Part shown: one piece after another, positions 8,948-18,077 of the stretch
Position numbering within the stretch: position 1 is the stretch's first letter
How the letters are laid out: each line of letters opens with the position of its first letter
NCBI RefSeq assembly: GCF_006864455.1
Contig: NZ_QHLK01000009.1
Location: forward strand, 1-64,000
Direction of reading: 5' to 3'
Source: Campylobacter sp. MIT 97-5078
Lineage (GTDB): Bacteria > Campylobacterota > Campylobacteria > Campylobacterales > Campylobacteraceae
DNA length: 64,000 nt
The notes under the pieces: generated by a model
Seen by the model: the letters and a program-made list of their open reading frames with translations, nothing else
Databases searched by the model: none
What the model was told of the DNA's origin: nothing
Translations under genes and position numbers: made by a program

Positions 8948-9828
8948 TATCTACCCCTTGAAAGTGAAATGATATACTCGCCAACAGCTTCTTTTTGAAT
9001 ATCGTTTAAGATACTTGTATTAAAGCTCGGCATAGTGCCTATAGCACCGGCTTTACCTCTGTTTAAAACTTCAGCTACAAAAGCACTTGAGCCGTATTGT
9101 GTAAGATCAGCAGCCATTGCTTCGCCATCTATCTTACCTGTGCCGTCTAATTGATGACAAGCTACACAAGTTGCTTCGTAAAGTTCTTTACCTTTAGCAA
9201 CTAAATTTTCATTTTTAGTTGTCTTAATCGCTGAAATTTCTTTAGCCACATAAGCAGCAATAGCAGGAATATCTTCCTTAGCTATGCCCAAACCTTCAGC
9301 TGGCGTCATTTCACCTAAAGGATAATTCATACCCTTTGAGCCTTTTTCGATCACATCCGCTAAAGCTTCTTCACTACCCCAAACATTTAAATTCGCCGCC
9401 TTGCCATTGATACCATCAGCGGTAATACCGTGGCATTGTGAGCATTGCACCAAGAAAAGATTTTGTCCCATAGCGATTTTTTCATCTTGACTGAGGCTTT
9501 TAAATTTTTCACTAAATTTGGCATTGTGAGCTTGCACTTCAGCATTATACTCGCCTATCCTTGAATACGATCCAAGAGGGTATCCCCATAAAAAATACCA
9601 AATCATCCAAACTATAATAAGGAAAAAAACAAGCATCCAACCAAAGGGAGCGTTATTTTTTTGTTCGCCTATACCGTCCCAATTGTATTCCATGAGCTCA
9701 ACTTCGCCTTTTTGAGTCTTCATTTGAGCAAACATTCTACCCACTACTATAAAAGTAATGGCGATAATGAGTACCGCACCGATAAGCGATAATAAATTTA
9801 CATTATCTCCTAAATTTAACCATTGCAT
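8947..9828 (-). CDS. ccoP: cbb3 oxidase subunit III, dihaem cytochrome c CcoP
   Basis: Membrane-anchored dihaem cytochrome c that passes electrons to CcoO and CcoN in the high-affinity terminal oxidase. It has N-terminal TM helices (about 11-31 and 62-82) and two CxxCH haem sites, C129-C132-H133 (CSQCH) and C221-C224-H225 (CVACH), with methionines in GSKGMNYP and GTMPSF as probable axial ligands. The length of 293 is normal. It shares one base with ccoQ upstream. Confidence 0.96.
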   Translation of the reverse strand: MQWLNLGDNVNLLSLIGAVLIIAITFIVVGRMFAQMKTQKGEVELMEYNWDGIGEQKNNAPFGWMLVFFLIIVWMIWYFLWGYPLGSYSRIGEYNAEVQAHNAKFSEKFKSLSQDEKIAMGQNLFLVQCSQCHGITADGINGKAANLNVWGSEEALADVIEKGSKGMNYPLGEMTPAEGLGIAKEDIPAIAAYVAKEISAIKTTKNENLVAKGKELYEATCVACHQLDGTGKIDGEAMAADLTQYGSSAFVAEVLNRGKAGAIGTMPSFNTSILNDIQKEAVGEYIISLSRGR

Positions 9829-10058
9829 TACGCACTCCTTTTTTCTTCAACAACAGCGTCATCTAGTCCATCTTTAAGGGCTAAGTCGGCGTATTTTTCG
9901 TAATTTCTTTCGCCTTTTTTTTCTACCCTATAAAGATGAATCCAATACGCATATAAAACAACCACCATAAAAACAACCAAAAAGAAGAAGCCGTAGCCTC
10001 GAAAACCTTCCCATTGTTCGTAGGTAATAGAGCTTAAAAATTCACTAATGCCTTGCAT
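9828..10058 (-). CDS. ccoQ: cbb3 oxidase subunit CcoQ
   Basis: A 76-residue small subunit with one TM helix at about 23-43 (GYGFFFLVVFMVVVLYAYWIH) and a charged C-terminus (RVEKKGERNYEKYADLAL). It sits between ccoO and ccoP, the canonical place for CcoQ, which stabilises the complex. It lies 6 bases after ccoO and overlaps ccoP by one base. Confidence 0.88.
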   Translation of the reverse strand: MQGISEFLSSITYEQWEGFRGYGFFFLVVFMVVVLYAYWIHLYRVEKKGERNYEKYADLALKDGLDDAVVEEKRSA

Positions 10059-10064
10059 ACCAGA

Positions 10065-10730
10065 CTACTTTAAGCTGTTAAGATAAGCTATCAAAGCAAC
10101 TATCTCTTTAATCTCGCCTCGTTCAAAGGCAGCTTTTACTTCAGGATTTTTCATCTGCTCGACTATAGCTGCAGCTTCAGCTTTTACCTCAGCTTGTGCT
10201 TCTTCATAAGTGCCAAGTTTAGTTTGTCCTTCTTGATCATAAGGCACATTAAAGACTTTTTTGCTTGTCAAAGCTGAAGCATAGGCTGTTTCTACATCAG
10301 CTGTCTTTTTAAACAAATGTTTGTATGCTGGCATTATAGAAGTTGGCACAACTGAAGTTGGTTCAAACATATGATTTTCATGCCAATCAGTAGTTCTATA
10401 ATTACCCACTCTAGCTAAATCAGGTCCTGTTCTTTTTGAACCCCACAAAAATGGTCTATCATATGCAAATTCGCCACTTACTGAATACATGCCATAACGA
10501 TCTGTTTCGCTTTTAAATGGACGAATAAGCTGTGAATGACAAGCATTACAGCTTTCATTGATATACACTTGTCTTCCAGCAAGTTGTAAAACACTATAAG
10601 GTTTTTTGCTATCAATCGGACGAGCATTATTTGCAAAATCTGGTAAAACCTCGATCACTCCTGCATAAGCAATAACTACAAAAACGGCTACTGCGAAAAA
10701 GAATGGATTTTTTTCTAAGAAACTAAACAT
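10065..10730 (-). CDS. ccoO: cbb3 oxidase subunit II, monohaem cytochrome c CcoO
   Basis: Membrane-anchored monohaem cytochrome c that feeds electrons to CcoN. It has an N-terminal TM helix (about 9-29), a CxxCH site at C61-C64-H65 (CNACHSQLIRPF) and the CcoO blocks WGSKRTGPDLARVG and SVVPTSIMPAYKHLF, whose methionine is the probable axial ligand. At 221 residues the length is typical. It lies 9 bases after ccoN. Confidence 0.96.
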   Translation of the reverse strand: MFSFLEKNPFFFAVAVFVVIAYAGVIEVLPDFANNARPIDSKKPYSVLQLAGRQVYINESCNACHSQLIRPFKSETDRYGMYSVSGEFAYDRPFLWGSKRTGPDLARVGNYRTTDWHENHMFEPTSVVPTSIMPAYKHLFKKTADVETAYASALTSKKVFNVPYDQEGQTKLGTYEEAQAEVKAEAAAIVEQMKNPEVKAAFERGEIKEIVALIAYLNSLK

Positions 10731-10739
10731 CTTCTCTCC

Positions 10740-12206
10740 TTAAGCTGCCATAGGTGAAGCATTGGCAGGTTCTTTTTCAAGGGTTTTTCCTGCGACGATT
10801 GATTTGTAGATATTATAAGTAAACATGAAAAAGCCTACCAAATAAAGCAAACCACCGACCGCTCTAATCCAATAATAAGGGATAATTGCATCAACCGTAT
10901 CGATGAAAGTATAAAGCAAGTTACCGTATTCATCAGTAGCTCTCCACATCATACCTTGAGTGATACCTGCTATCCACATAGAAGCAAAATAAAGCACTAT
11001 ACCGGTTGTTTGTATCCAAAACTGCATTTCCATTAAAGATTTACTATAAAGTTCTCTTTTGAAAACACGTGGAGTCATGTGATAAAGTGCTGCCATAGTC
11101 ATAAAGCCAACCCAACCAAGTGTGCCATCATGCACATGTCCTGGTATCCAGTCAGTAAAGTGAGCAAGGGCATTGACTGATTTTATACTTAAAATAGGAC
11201 CTTCAAGCGTAGAAAACATATAAAAAGTCGAAGCTAGGATCATAAATTTAATCAAAGGACTTTCTCTTAATTGCTCCCACTCACCCTTCATGGTAAGAAG
11301 TATGTTAATAGCTGAACCCCAGCTAGGCAAAATAAGCACTACAGAAAAAACAGAACCCATAGTTTGCATCCAATCAGGCACGGTTGAGTAGATAAGGTGG
11401 TGTCCGCCAGCCCACAAATACACAAACATCAAGCCCCAAAATGAAAACAAAGAAAGCTTATAAGAAAAAATAGGCTGTCCGCTTTCTTTTGGTAAGAAAT
11501 AATAAATTTGAGCGATAATGCCAACAGTAAAAACAAAAGCCACAGCATTATGCCCATACCACCACTGCACCAAAGCATCATTTGTTCCAGCATACATAGA
11601 AATAGAATGCCACCAATTACCAAGCCCAGTTACAAAATAGGTAGGAACTGCCATATTATTGAAAAGATAAAGCATAGCAATGCCTAAAAAAGTCGCTATA
11701 TAATACCAAAGCGAAATGTAAAGCGTTTTTTCACGGCGAATTCCAATCAGTCCAAATATGCTCACACCCCACAAAACCCAAACCAAAACAACAAGTATGT
11801 CAAGGGGCCATTCAAGCTCAGCATATTCTTTAGAAGTAGAAATTCCAGCAAAAAGCGTAATTACAGCAATAACCATTAAAAGCATATAGAGCCAAAAATG
11901 GAGCTTGCCAACAACCATTAAGAATTTTGACTCAGCCATACTTACCTTAAGAACTCTTTGCCCTATATAATACCATGTTGCCCAAATACCTGAAAGCATA
12001 AAGCCAAAAATCACGCCAGAGGTATGAAGGGGACGAAGCCTTGAAAAGGTGCCATATTCGCCTGCAAGATAGTTTAGGTTCGGATATGCCATTTGAAAGG
12101 CTATGAGCGTGCCTATCGCCATACCCACTATACCAAACAAAATGGTAGAGAACATAAAGTATCTTGCAACCGTATAATCATAGTTTAATGCATTACTCGG
12201 GTGCAT
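10740..12206 (-). CDS. ccoN: cbb3 oxidase catalytic subunit I CcoN
   Basis: Haem-copper oxidase subunit with about 12 TM helices that reduces O2 with very high affinity, fitting microaerophilic growth. Candidate haem and CuB ligands are H61 (RLRPLHTSG), H219 (WWYGHNAVAF), H269-H270 (WAGGHHLIYS) and H357/H359 (WIPGHVHDGTLG). The length of 488 is normal. It is the first gene of a ten-gene leftward operon; a -10 box lies about 32 bases upstream, with a good ribosome-binding site (AAGGAG). In C. jejuni a two-component pair lies upstream, as I recall; here there is none. Confidence 0.97.
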   Translation of the reverse strand: MHPSNALNYDYTVARYFMFSTILFGIVGMAIGTLIAFQMAYPNLNYLAGEYGTFSRLRPLHTSGVIFGFMLSGIWATWYYIGQRVLKVSMAESKFLMVVGKLHFWLYMLLMVIAVITLFAGISTSKEYAELEWPLDILVVLVWVLWGVSIFGLIGIRREKTLYISLWYYIATFLGIAMLYLFNNMAVPTYFVTGLGNWWHSISMYAGTNDALVQWWYGHNAVAFVFTVGIIAQIYYFLPKESGQPIFSYKLSLFSFWGLMFVYLWAGGHHLIYSTVPDWMQTMGSVFSVVLILPSWGSAINILLTMKGEWEQLRESPLIKFMILASTFYMFSTLEGPILSIKSVNALAHFTDWIPGHVHDGTLGWVGFMTMAALYHMTPRVFKRELYSKSLMEMQFWIQTTGIVLYFASMWIAGITQGMMWRATDEYGNLLYTFIDTVDAIIPYYWIRAVGGLLYLVGFFMFTYNIYKSIVAGKTLEKEPANASPMAA

Positions 12207-12237
12207 TGTTACTCCTTAAAATTTGAAATGATATGGT

Positions 12238-12243
12238 ATTATA
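12238..12243 (-). promoter_or_regulatory. -10 box for the ccoNOQP-addBA operon
   Basis: Leftward TATAAT about 32 bases before ccoN. The sequence behind it, up to about 12,459, is extremely AT-rich with no gene and no obvious operator. It may drive the whole operon down to addA, since no internal terminator was seen. Confidence 0.5.
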
Positions 12244-12459
12244 GAATAAAAAATATATATTTTTTCTTAACTTTATGTTAATCAATGATTATCTTTTGAA
12301 AATTTTTAATTAATTTTAACAATTTATTTTAATTTTATATAATAAAGTATTTTAAAATAAGTATTTATATTAAATTTTTATATATATTTTTTGCAAATTA
12401 AATTCATTATTTTGAGTAAAAATGAAATATTTTATAAATTTTTATAAAAATTTTATTTA

Positions 12460-13110
12460 CTAACGAGAAAATTTCAAGGCAAGATAAAGATAATACACCC
12501 CATAAATAATAATAATGCCATAAGCAAGATAAAGATAAATTTTTCCTAGCTTTTCATTTAAAAAGCGAGAAAAAAAGTTTAAGAACAGCAAAGCGGGCAA
12601 GGTGCAAAGTCCAAAAATAGCCATGATAAGAACTGAATAAAAAAGGCTTTTAGCACTCATGCTTAAAGCAAGATAAAAATACACCAAGCCACACGGCACA
12701 AAGCCATTTAAAAAGCCTAAAAACATGGCATTTTTATAGCCTCTGAAATGGAATTTTTTTAGTAGCTTTTCTCTTAAAAAATTAAAGATAAAATTACTTT
12801 CAAAAAAGGCAAGAAAATTTCCACGCACAAACATAGCTAAGCCAAGAAGCACCATAAAAACACCGAGCGCAAAAAAAAGCAAACTTTGAGAAAAACGACT
12901 TATCACATTACCAAAGCTCGAGAACACAAGTCCTAAAAAGATATAAGCAAGTATTCTAAAGATCTGGTAAGTCAAAGAAAGTAGCAAGGGGGATTTTTCT
13001 TTTGCATTCAGCCTTAAAAAAGCAAGATTTAACCCTGAACACATAGCATAGCAGTGAGAAAAGCTTGAAAGCAAGGCTACACTGATAAGAGCGATAAAAT
13101 CTATACTCAC
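12460..13110 (-). CDS. TauE/SafE-like (COG2836-type) membrane protein
   Basis: A 216-residue polytopic protein with about six TM helices. The paired motifs CYAMCSGLNLAF near the N-terminus and GFVPCGLVYFYLALS in the middle are typical of the COG2836 'sulfite exporter TauE/SafE' proteins that often lie near cytochrome oxidase or copper genes. A role in metal handling for cbb3 assembly is inferred from that and from the nearby cco operon. It overlaps carA by 4 bases and is the last gene of the DUF507-carA operon. Confidence 0.65.
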   Translation of the reverse strand: MSIDFIALISVALLSSFSHCYAMCSGLNLAFLRLNAKEKSPLLLSLTYQIFRILAYIFLGLVFSSFGNVISRFSQSLLFFALGVFMVLLGLAMFVRGNFLAFFESNFIFNFLREKLLKKFHFRGYKNAMFLGFLNGFVPCGLVYFYLALSMSAKSLFYSVLIMAIFGLCTLPALLFLNFFSRFLNEKLGKIYLYLAYGIIIIYGVYYLYLALKFSR

Positions 13111-14225
13111 ATTAAATTCACAAATTCTTTAAAGATATATTTGCTCTCATGCGGACCACTTGAGCTTTCTGGGTGATGCTGGACTGAAATGATAGGAAAT
13201 TCTTTATATCTTACGCCCTCTACATTATCTCCAAAAAGATTGCGGTGTGTGATGATAGCGACTTGACAAAGTTCTTCTGGGACATTGTAGTTGTGATTTT
13301 GTGCGGTGATTTCAACTTTTTTATCTTGCAAATTTAGCACAGGGTGGTTTGCTCCGTGTTGTCCAAATTTCATCTTATAAGTTTCATAACCAAAGGCATT
13401 GCTTAAAAGCTGGTGTCCTAGACAAATTCCTAGCATAGGCACCTTAGCTTTAGCAAGCTTTTTGATCTGCTCTATTTCTTGTTTTAAAATTTTAGGCTCA
13501 CCTGGTCCATTGCTTAAAAATACCCCATTGATTTCTTTTTTTTCAAAAAGTAAGATAAGCTCTTCTGCCTTAACATTACAAGGAAAAACTTTAACTTCTA
13601 AGCCAACACTGACAAGTTCATTAAGTATATTTTTTTTCACACCATAGTCAATCACAGCCACTTTTTTACCAGCCTTTTGAGGCAATTCATAGCTTTGAGT
13701 GTGTGCAATCCAAGCTCCTTGTTCGTGCGTGTAAGCTTTTTTGGTGCTTACTAAGGCAACTAAGTTTTGCTCTTCTATGCGAGCGCTTTGCTCAAGCTTA
13801 GCTTTAAGCTCTTCTTTGTTTGAAAGTTCAGTTGAAATAATGGCTCTTAAGTTTCCCTCATCTCGTATAAGCTTAACCAAATAGCGAGTATCTAGTTCAC
13901 AAATACCTATTTTACCATGCTTTTTAAGATAAGTGCTCAAACTTTCTTTGGCTCTAAAATTTGAAAAAGTTTCATTAAGCTCACGAATAATAATCCCGCT
14001 TGCAAAAACTTCTTTGCTTTCATTATCATCATCATTAGTGCCAACTATGCCAATTTCTGGCATAGAAAAAACGATAAATTGTCCTGCATAGCTTGGATCA
14101 GAAATTATTTCTTGATAGCCTGTTAAAGAAGTATTAAACACCAGCTCACCAAAAAAAGTCCCGCCAGCTCCAAAGGCTTTTGCTGTTAAAAAAATATCAT
14201 TTTCAAGGTAAATATAAGCTTTCAT
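13107..14225 (-). CDS. carA: Carbamoyl-phosphate synthase small subunit
   Basis: Glutaminase subunit that supplies ammonia to CarB for carbamoyl phosphate (arginine and pyrimidines). The N-terminal domain has GGTFFGELVFNTSLTGYQEI; the class I glutamine amidotransferase domain has the nucleophile elbow MLGICLGHQLL and the His-Glu pair in QHHPESSSGP. At 372 residues the length is normal. It overlaps genes at both ends by 4 bases. CarB is not in the window. Confidence 0.97.
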   Translation of the reverse strand: MKAYIYLENDIFLTAKAFGAGGTFFGELVFNTSLTGYQEIISDPSYAGQFIVFSMPEIGIVGTNDDDNESKEVFASGIIIRELNETFSNFRAKESLSTYLKKHGKIGICELDTRYLVKLIRDEGNLRAIISTELSNKEELKAKLEQSARIEEQNLVALVSTKKAYTHEQGAWIAHTQSYELPQKAGKKVAVIDYGVKKNILNELVSVGLEVKVFPCNVKAEELILLFEKKEINGVFLSNGPGEPKILKQEIEQIKKLAKAKVPMLGICLGHQLLSNAFGYETYKMKFGQHGANHPVLNLQDKKVEITAQNHNYNVPEELCQVAIITHRNLFGDNVEGVRYKEFPIISVQHHPESSSGPHESKYIFKEFVNLM

Positions 14226-14773
14226 AGCATACCTCTTTTTTTAAGCTCTTCTTGGTAGAGCTTATCAAAGACAAGCTCATACTCTTCAGAACCAGGTATA
14301 AGTTTTCTTTTATAATGGCTGATTTTTTCACTTACTTCATCTTCTATACTCTCATAATTTTTCAAATAATTTTCTATGCTTGAAAAGATAAGATTTTTTA
14401 CGCGATTTTCAGAAACACTAAAATTAATAAAATCATTTTCTATAAAATCCTTCAAGATAAGATGAGCAAGGTTGTTATGCCTATCTTCATTGTTCAAAAT
14501 CACGCCAAATTCGCTCGCAAGCTTTTTTTTAACAAGCCAAAACATATTTTTTCGATCAATTTGCATAAATTCCATCTCTTCTTCTTGCTCTTCTAAAAGC
14601 TCCTTTACACGCTCATCAAGCTTTTTTTCTTGCAATAAATCAGCTTCTAAAAGTATTTTTGCGTTATGATTGAGTTTGTCGATATTGTCTTTTAGCTCGA
14701 CAAAGTTTGAATTTGAGATATCTAAGATGATTTTATTAGCTATATAAGGGATATGAGGCATTTTGATACGCAT
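14222..14773 (-). CDS. DUF507-family protein
   Basis: A 183-residue, highly charged, helical protein without signal peptide or TM segment. The beginning RIKMPHIPYIANKIILDI, the Glu-rich middle (KELLEEQEEEMEFM) and the end YELVFDKLYQEELKKRGML fit DUF507, a conserved family of unknown function in epsilonproteobacteria and Aquificales. It is coupled to carA by a 4-base overlap, as in C. jejuni (Cj1495c, from memory). The function is unknown. Confidence 0.75.
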   Translation of the reverse strand: MRIKMPHIPYIANKIILDISNSNFVELKDNIDKLNHNAKILLEADLLQEKKLDERVKELLEEQEEEMEFMQIDRKNMFWLVKKKLASEFGVILNNEDRHNNLAHLILKDFIENDFINFSVSENRVKNLIFSSIENYLKNYESIEDEVSEKISHYKRKLIPGSEEYELVFDKLYQEELKKRGML

Positions 14774-14936
14774 AAATTTTCCTTTTTGTGTTTTAATACG
14801 AAATTATAAACTAAAATAAATAAAGAAGAATTAAAATAAAGTAAAAATCGAGCAGAAATTTAATAGCTAGCCTATCATCGAAAAAGATAAAGAAGAGATA
14901 AGATAGTAAAAAAGAAATTTTAATTATATTATATGA

Positions 14937-14964
14937 TTTCAAGTCACTAAAAAGTGACTTGAAA
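14937..14964. terminator. Hairpin after petC
   Basis: Perfect 12-bp inverted repeat TTTCAAGTCACT/AGTGACTTGAAA around AAAA, five bases beyond the petC stop. A strong hairpin suited to ending petABC; the following leftward sequence is AT-rich rather than a pure T-run. Confidence 0.65.
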
Positions 14965-14969
14965 TAAGT

Positions 14970-16205
14970 TTAGTGTAGATTTTTCCACACTTTGTGTTTG
15001 AAAAGCACAGCAAAGACACTTAAGATCACAAAGAAAATCATAATATAAATTCCTAAGCTTTCTCGCTCTCCTTTTTTGCTATCACCTACTTTTTCAAGGT
15101 AAGAAACAACTTGAGCTTGTGTGGCTTCATTTAGTCCAACTCTTGGCATAGCAGTGCCGGGTAAGAGTTTTTGTGTATTGTTGATGAAGTCATGTAAATA
15201 CTCACCGCCTCTTGATCGTATCATCATAGAAAGATCAGGTGGGATAGAACCTAAATAGCCTTTTAAATCATCTTTTTTTGATGGGCTAGTAAAGCTATCA
15301 TAACGTATGTCATGGCATCTTCCACAACTTTCTATAAAAATATTTTTATCCTTAGCGAAGCTAAGTTCTTTAGTGATTAGAGCGGGTTTTTCACTTTCTG
15401 TTAAATCTTCAAGCTTGGCGTATTTTGCGTTGATTTCCTCACTTGCTTTAGCTTCAAATTCAGTTTGGTATTGTTTGGCTATATCTTTAAGATAAGCGAT
15501 CAAATCAGCAATATTTGCGTTTATTACCTCTGCTCGTTCTCCTGTAGTTTCAGCATTATATGCTGTCATGATGAAAGCCCCATCTGGGAATTTATGATCG
15601 ACTTTTAAAGCAAGAGCTGGATTTAAGATCAAAGCGGCTAAAAACTTCTCATCATAAATAGCTCCAGCTGAACTTAGATCAGGTGGGATTACACCTAAAG
15701 TTGAATCCGTGATCGCTCCTTCAATTCCTGCAGTTTTAAGTCCATGACATGCAATGCAGTTTGACATAAACATTTCCGCACCTTTACTTGCATCCCCTTT
15801 TGCAAAGTCTATCTTTGCAACTTCGCCCCATAAGGCTTTATTTTGTTCTAGGTTTTGCTTTGCTTTATCAACAGCTTTTAGAGCTGAATTTTGCTTATCA
15901 TAAGCTGTTTTAAGTGTAAGAAGTGAGCTTTCATTTTTATCAAGCACAAGCTTGGCTTGAAGTTCTTCAAAAGAAAGGTTTAAGTTCAAGTCTTCCTTTG
16001 TTTTTTCAAGTTCGCTTTGAGCATTTTTTAAGTCTGCTTCTTTTTGAGCTAAAACAAGTTCAGCAAAGCTGATATCTTCTTGCTCGAAATTAAAATTTGC
16101 CGGCGTTGTGTGAGGTTTTAAAACAGAGTGTGCGTAAGGCTCAACTCCCCAATACACAAGAGCTGTAAAACACGCTACAACTAAAAAGATTTTAAATTCT
16201 CTCAT
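14970..16205 (-). CDS. petC: Cytochrome bc1 dihaem cytochrome c subunit PetC
   Basis: Cytochrome c subunit of the bc1 complex, which passes electrons from the Rieske protein to periplasmic cytochrome c. The epsilonproteobacterial form is a dihaem protein, and both CxxCH sites are visible: C150-C153-H154 (CIACH) and C294-C297-H298 (CGRCH). It has an N-terminal TM or signal segment (about 5-21), a long predicted coiled coil at about 45-125 before the first haem, and a C-terminal TM anchor at about 386-403. It overlaps petB by 4 bases and is followed by a strong hairpin. Confidence 0.93.
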   Translation of the reverse strand: MREFKIFLVVACFTALVYWGVEPYAHSVLKPHTTPANFNFEQEDISFAELVLAQKEADLKNAQSELEKTKEDLNLNLSFEELQAKLVLDKNESSLLTLKTAYDKQNSALKAVDKAKQNLEQNKALWGEVAKIDFAKGDASKGAEMFMSNCIACHGLKTAGIEGAITDSTLGVIPPDLSSAGAIYDEKFLAALILNPALALKVDHKFPDGAFIMTAYNAETTGERAEVINANIADLIAYLKDIAKQYQTEFEAKASEEINAKYAKLEDLTESEKPALITKELSFAKDKNIFIESCGRCHDIRYDSFTSPSKKDDLKGYLGSIPPDLSMMIRSRGGEYLHDFINNTQKLLPGTAMPRVGLNEATQAQVVSYLEKVGDSKKGERESLGIYIMIFFVILSVFAVLFKHKVWKNLH

Positions 16206-17476
16206 TTTGCACCACCTTGTTCAAATTCTTTTTGCTCAGCTTTTGTGATGAGTGGCAAGATCACTAAAAGCAACAGTAAAAATACTATAGAAGAAACAAA
16301 GCCAACCCAAGCATTTACGCCTGTTGGAGGCAGTTTGCCATACACAGTTAAAACGATAAGATCAAGTAAAAGTACCCAAAACCAAATGAAGAATTTACCT
16401 CTTGCATGAGCTGGTTTTACAACCTCACTTCGATCAAGCCAAGGTAAGAGGAAAAAGATGATTTGAGCGATACCAAAAGCAGTCAAACCTATATCAAAGG
16501 CTGGGATTTTTACAAAGCCAAGATTAATATCAAAGAAAAAACCTCTTAAAACTTCATAGCTCCACAAAAAATACCATTCTGGATAAATATGAGCCGGCGT
16601 TTTTAAAGAATCGGCTGGATCAAAGTTAATAGGATCCATTGCAAAGCTAAATTTAAAGCTTACAAGATAGAAAAAGAAAATCATAAATAAACTTATATAC
16701 ATAAAGTCCTTGCTTAAAAAGGCTGGCCAAAAAGGAATGACTTTTGAGCCCTTGGTATCGCCATTTTTATATTTTTCAGCTTCTATATCAAAGTCAAGTT
16801 CCTCTGCGATTTCGTTATTGACATGTGGGATTCTTAAAGAATAAAAGTGAAACACAATAATCATAATAATAACGATAGGAAGTAAGCATACATGAAGCAT
16901 AAAAAAGCGAGTTAGGGTTGGATCACTTACCGCATAATCCCCTCTAATCCAAACAACTAAGGCATCGCCTATAAAAGGCACTCCACCGAAAAGATTGGTG
17001 ATAACCTGAGCTGCCCAGTAACTCATCTGCCCCCAAGGAAGCATATAACCACTAAAGGCTTCAGCTGAAAACACCACAAATAAAAGCATACCGCTTAGCC
17101 AAATCATCTCCCTGCCTCTTTTATAAGAACCATAATAAATTCCTGTAAGCATGTGTATATAGATGATTAAAAAGATCACAGAAGCAGCAACGCCGTGCAT
17201 ATGACGCCAAAGCCAGCCGTATTCAACCTCTTGCATGATAGTTTTATTCACGCTATCAAAGGCTAAAGCCGTGTCTGGTTTATAATACATTACCAAAAGC
17301 AAGCCAGTTACAAAGAGTATAGTAAAAAGCACGGTTAAAATCACGCCCATAGCCCAAAGAAAGTTAATTTGCTTTGGTATCCAATACTCTATCATTAAGA
17401 CATTCATCAATTTTTTTACAGCCAAACGTTGATCAAGCCAATCAACAAAACCTTCAGCTTTTCTAATATGAGCCAT
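16202..17476 (-). CDS. petB: Cytochrome bc1 cytochrome b subunit PetB
   Basis: Dihaem cytochrome b that oxidises menaquinol at the Qo site. It has eight or more TM helices; the Qo motif is PEWYFLWSYEVLRGF (PEWY), and histidines in WRHMHGVAASVIFLIIYIHML and FMLHVCLLPIVIIMIIVFHFYSLRIPH are candidate haem ligands. The 424 residues correspond to a full-length cytochrome b with a C-terminal extension. One base separates it from petA. Confidence 0.96.
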   Translation of the reverse strand: MAHIRKAEGFVDWLDQRLAVKKLMNVLMIEYWIPKQINFLWAMGVILTVLFTILFVTGLLLVMYYKPDTALAFDSVNKTIMQEVEYGWLWRHMHGVAASVIFLIIYIHMLTGIYYGSYKRGREMIWLSGMLLFVVFSAEAFSGYMLPWGQMSYWAAQVITNLFGGVPFIGDALVVWIRGDYAVSDPTLTRFFMLHVCLLPIVIIMIIVFHFYSLRIPHVNNEIAEELDFDIEAEKYKNGDTKGSKVIPFWPAFLSKDFMYISLFMIFFFYLVSFKFSFAMDPINFDPADSLKTPAHIYPEWYFLWSYEVLRGFFFDINLGFVKIPAFDIGLTAFGIAQIIFFLLPWLDRSEVVKPAHARGKFFIWFWVLLLDLIVLTVYGKLPPTGVNAWVGFVSSIVFLLLLLVILPLITKAEQKEFEQGGAK

Positions 17477-17477
17477 C

Positions 17478-17981
17478 TTAAACCTCCGCTATCATTTTTT
17501 GATATTCAGGACCTTCTTCGCCCAAAACAAGCTTAGTCCCGTCTATTTTAAAAGGAGGTATGTCAAGTGGTCTTGGCGGTGGTCCAAAGACATTTTTACC
17601 GCTCACATCAAACTCACCACCATGACAGGCACACTTAAACAAGCCCTCACTTGGTGCAAAAGCCGGAATGCAGCCTAAATGCGTGCAAAGTCCTATCACA
17701 ACGGTATAAGCAGCATTATCTACGATCACATCTCTTTTTTCATCTTTTGCCATATTTGCATCTTTTTTGAGAATGAAGATAGGTTTTTTACGCCATTCTA
17801 TCGTTCTTAACTCCCCTTCTTGCATAGGTGAAAGATCCACCGTTGTAAAGCCAGCTGCACGGACGCTTGGTAAGGGATCCCAAGTCTTTTTCATCGCTAC
17901 AAGGCTAAAAGCCCCACCTACAGCAGCTACAGCACCAAAGCTCAAACCTATAAAGCTTCGCCTACTTTCTGAAGTAGCCAT
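17478..17981 (-). CDS. petA: Cytochrome bc1 Rieske iron-sulfur subunit PetA
   Basis: Rieske 2Fe-2S protein. A twin-arginine type N-terminus (SESRRSFIGLSFG) precedes the TM anchor. The cluster ligands are C99-T-H101 (CTHLGC) and C117-x2-H120 (CACHGG), with C104 and C119 as the usual disulfide. At 167 residues it is typical. It is the first gene of petABC and is preceded by a leader that is duplicated before the ArsB-like gene. Confidence 0.96.
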   Translation of the reverse strand: MATSESRRSFIGLSFGAVAAVGGAFSLVAMKKTWDPLPSVRAAGFTTVDLSPMQEGELRTIEWRKKPIFILKKDANMAKDEKRDVIVDNAAYTVVIGLCTHLGCIPAFAPSEGLFKCACHGGEFDVSGKNVFGPPPRPLDIPPFKIDGTKLVLGEEGPEYQKMIAEV

Positions 17982-18060
17982 GTTTTTTTCCTTTCTTTGT
18001 GTTATCTAAAAAATTTACAATACTTATAAGTGTAGCGAAAATTAAATAAATTTTTTCTTT
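17982..18060 (-). repeat. Leader/promoter copy 1 (before petA)
   Basis: About 78 bases directly upstream of petA, including its AAGGAAA ribosome-binding region and a TTATAAGT-like box. It is almost identical to 19351-19430 upstream of the ArsB-like gene, with only a few differences (for example GTAGCGAAAATT versus GTAACGAAAGTT). Both copies are in the same orientation and directly abut start codons, so they probably contain the promoter of each transcript. Confidence 0.85.
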
Positions 18061-18077
18061 GTTTATTGGTTTTTATA

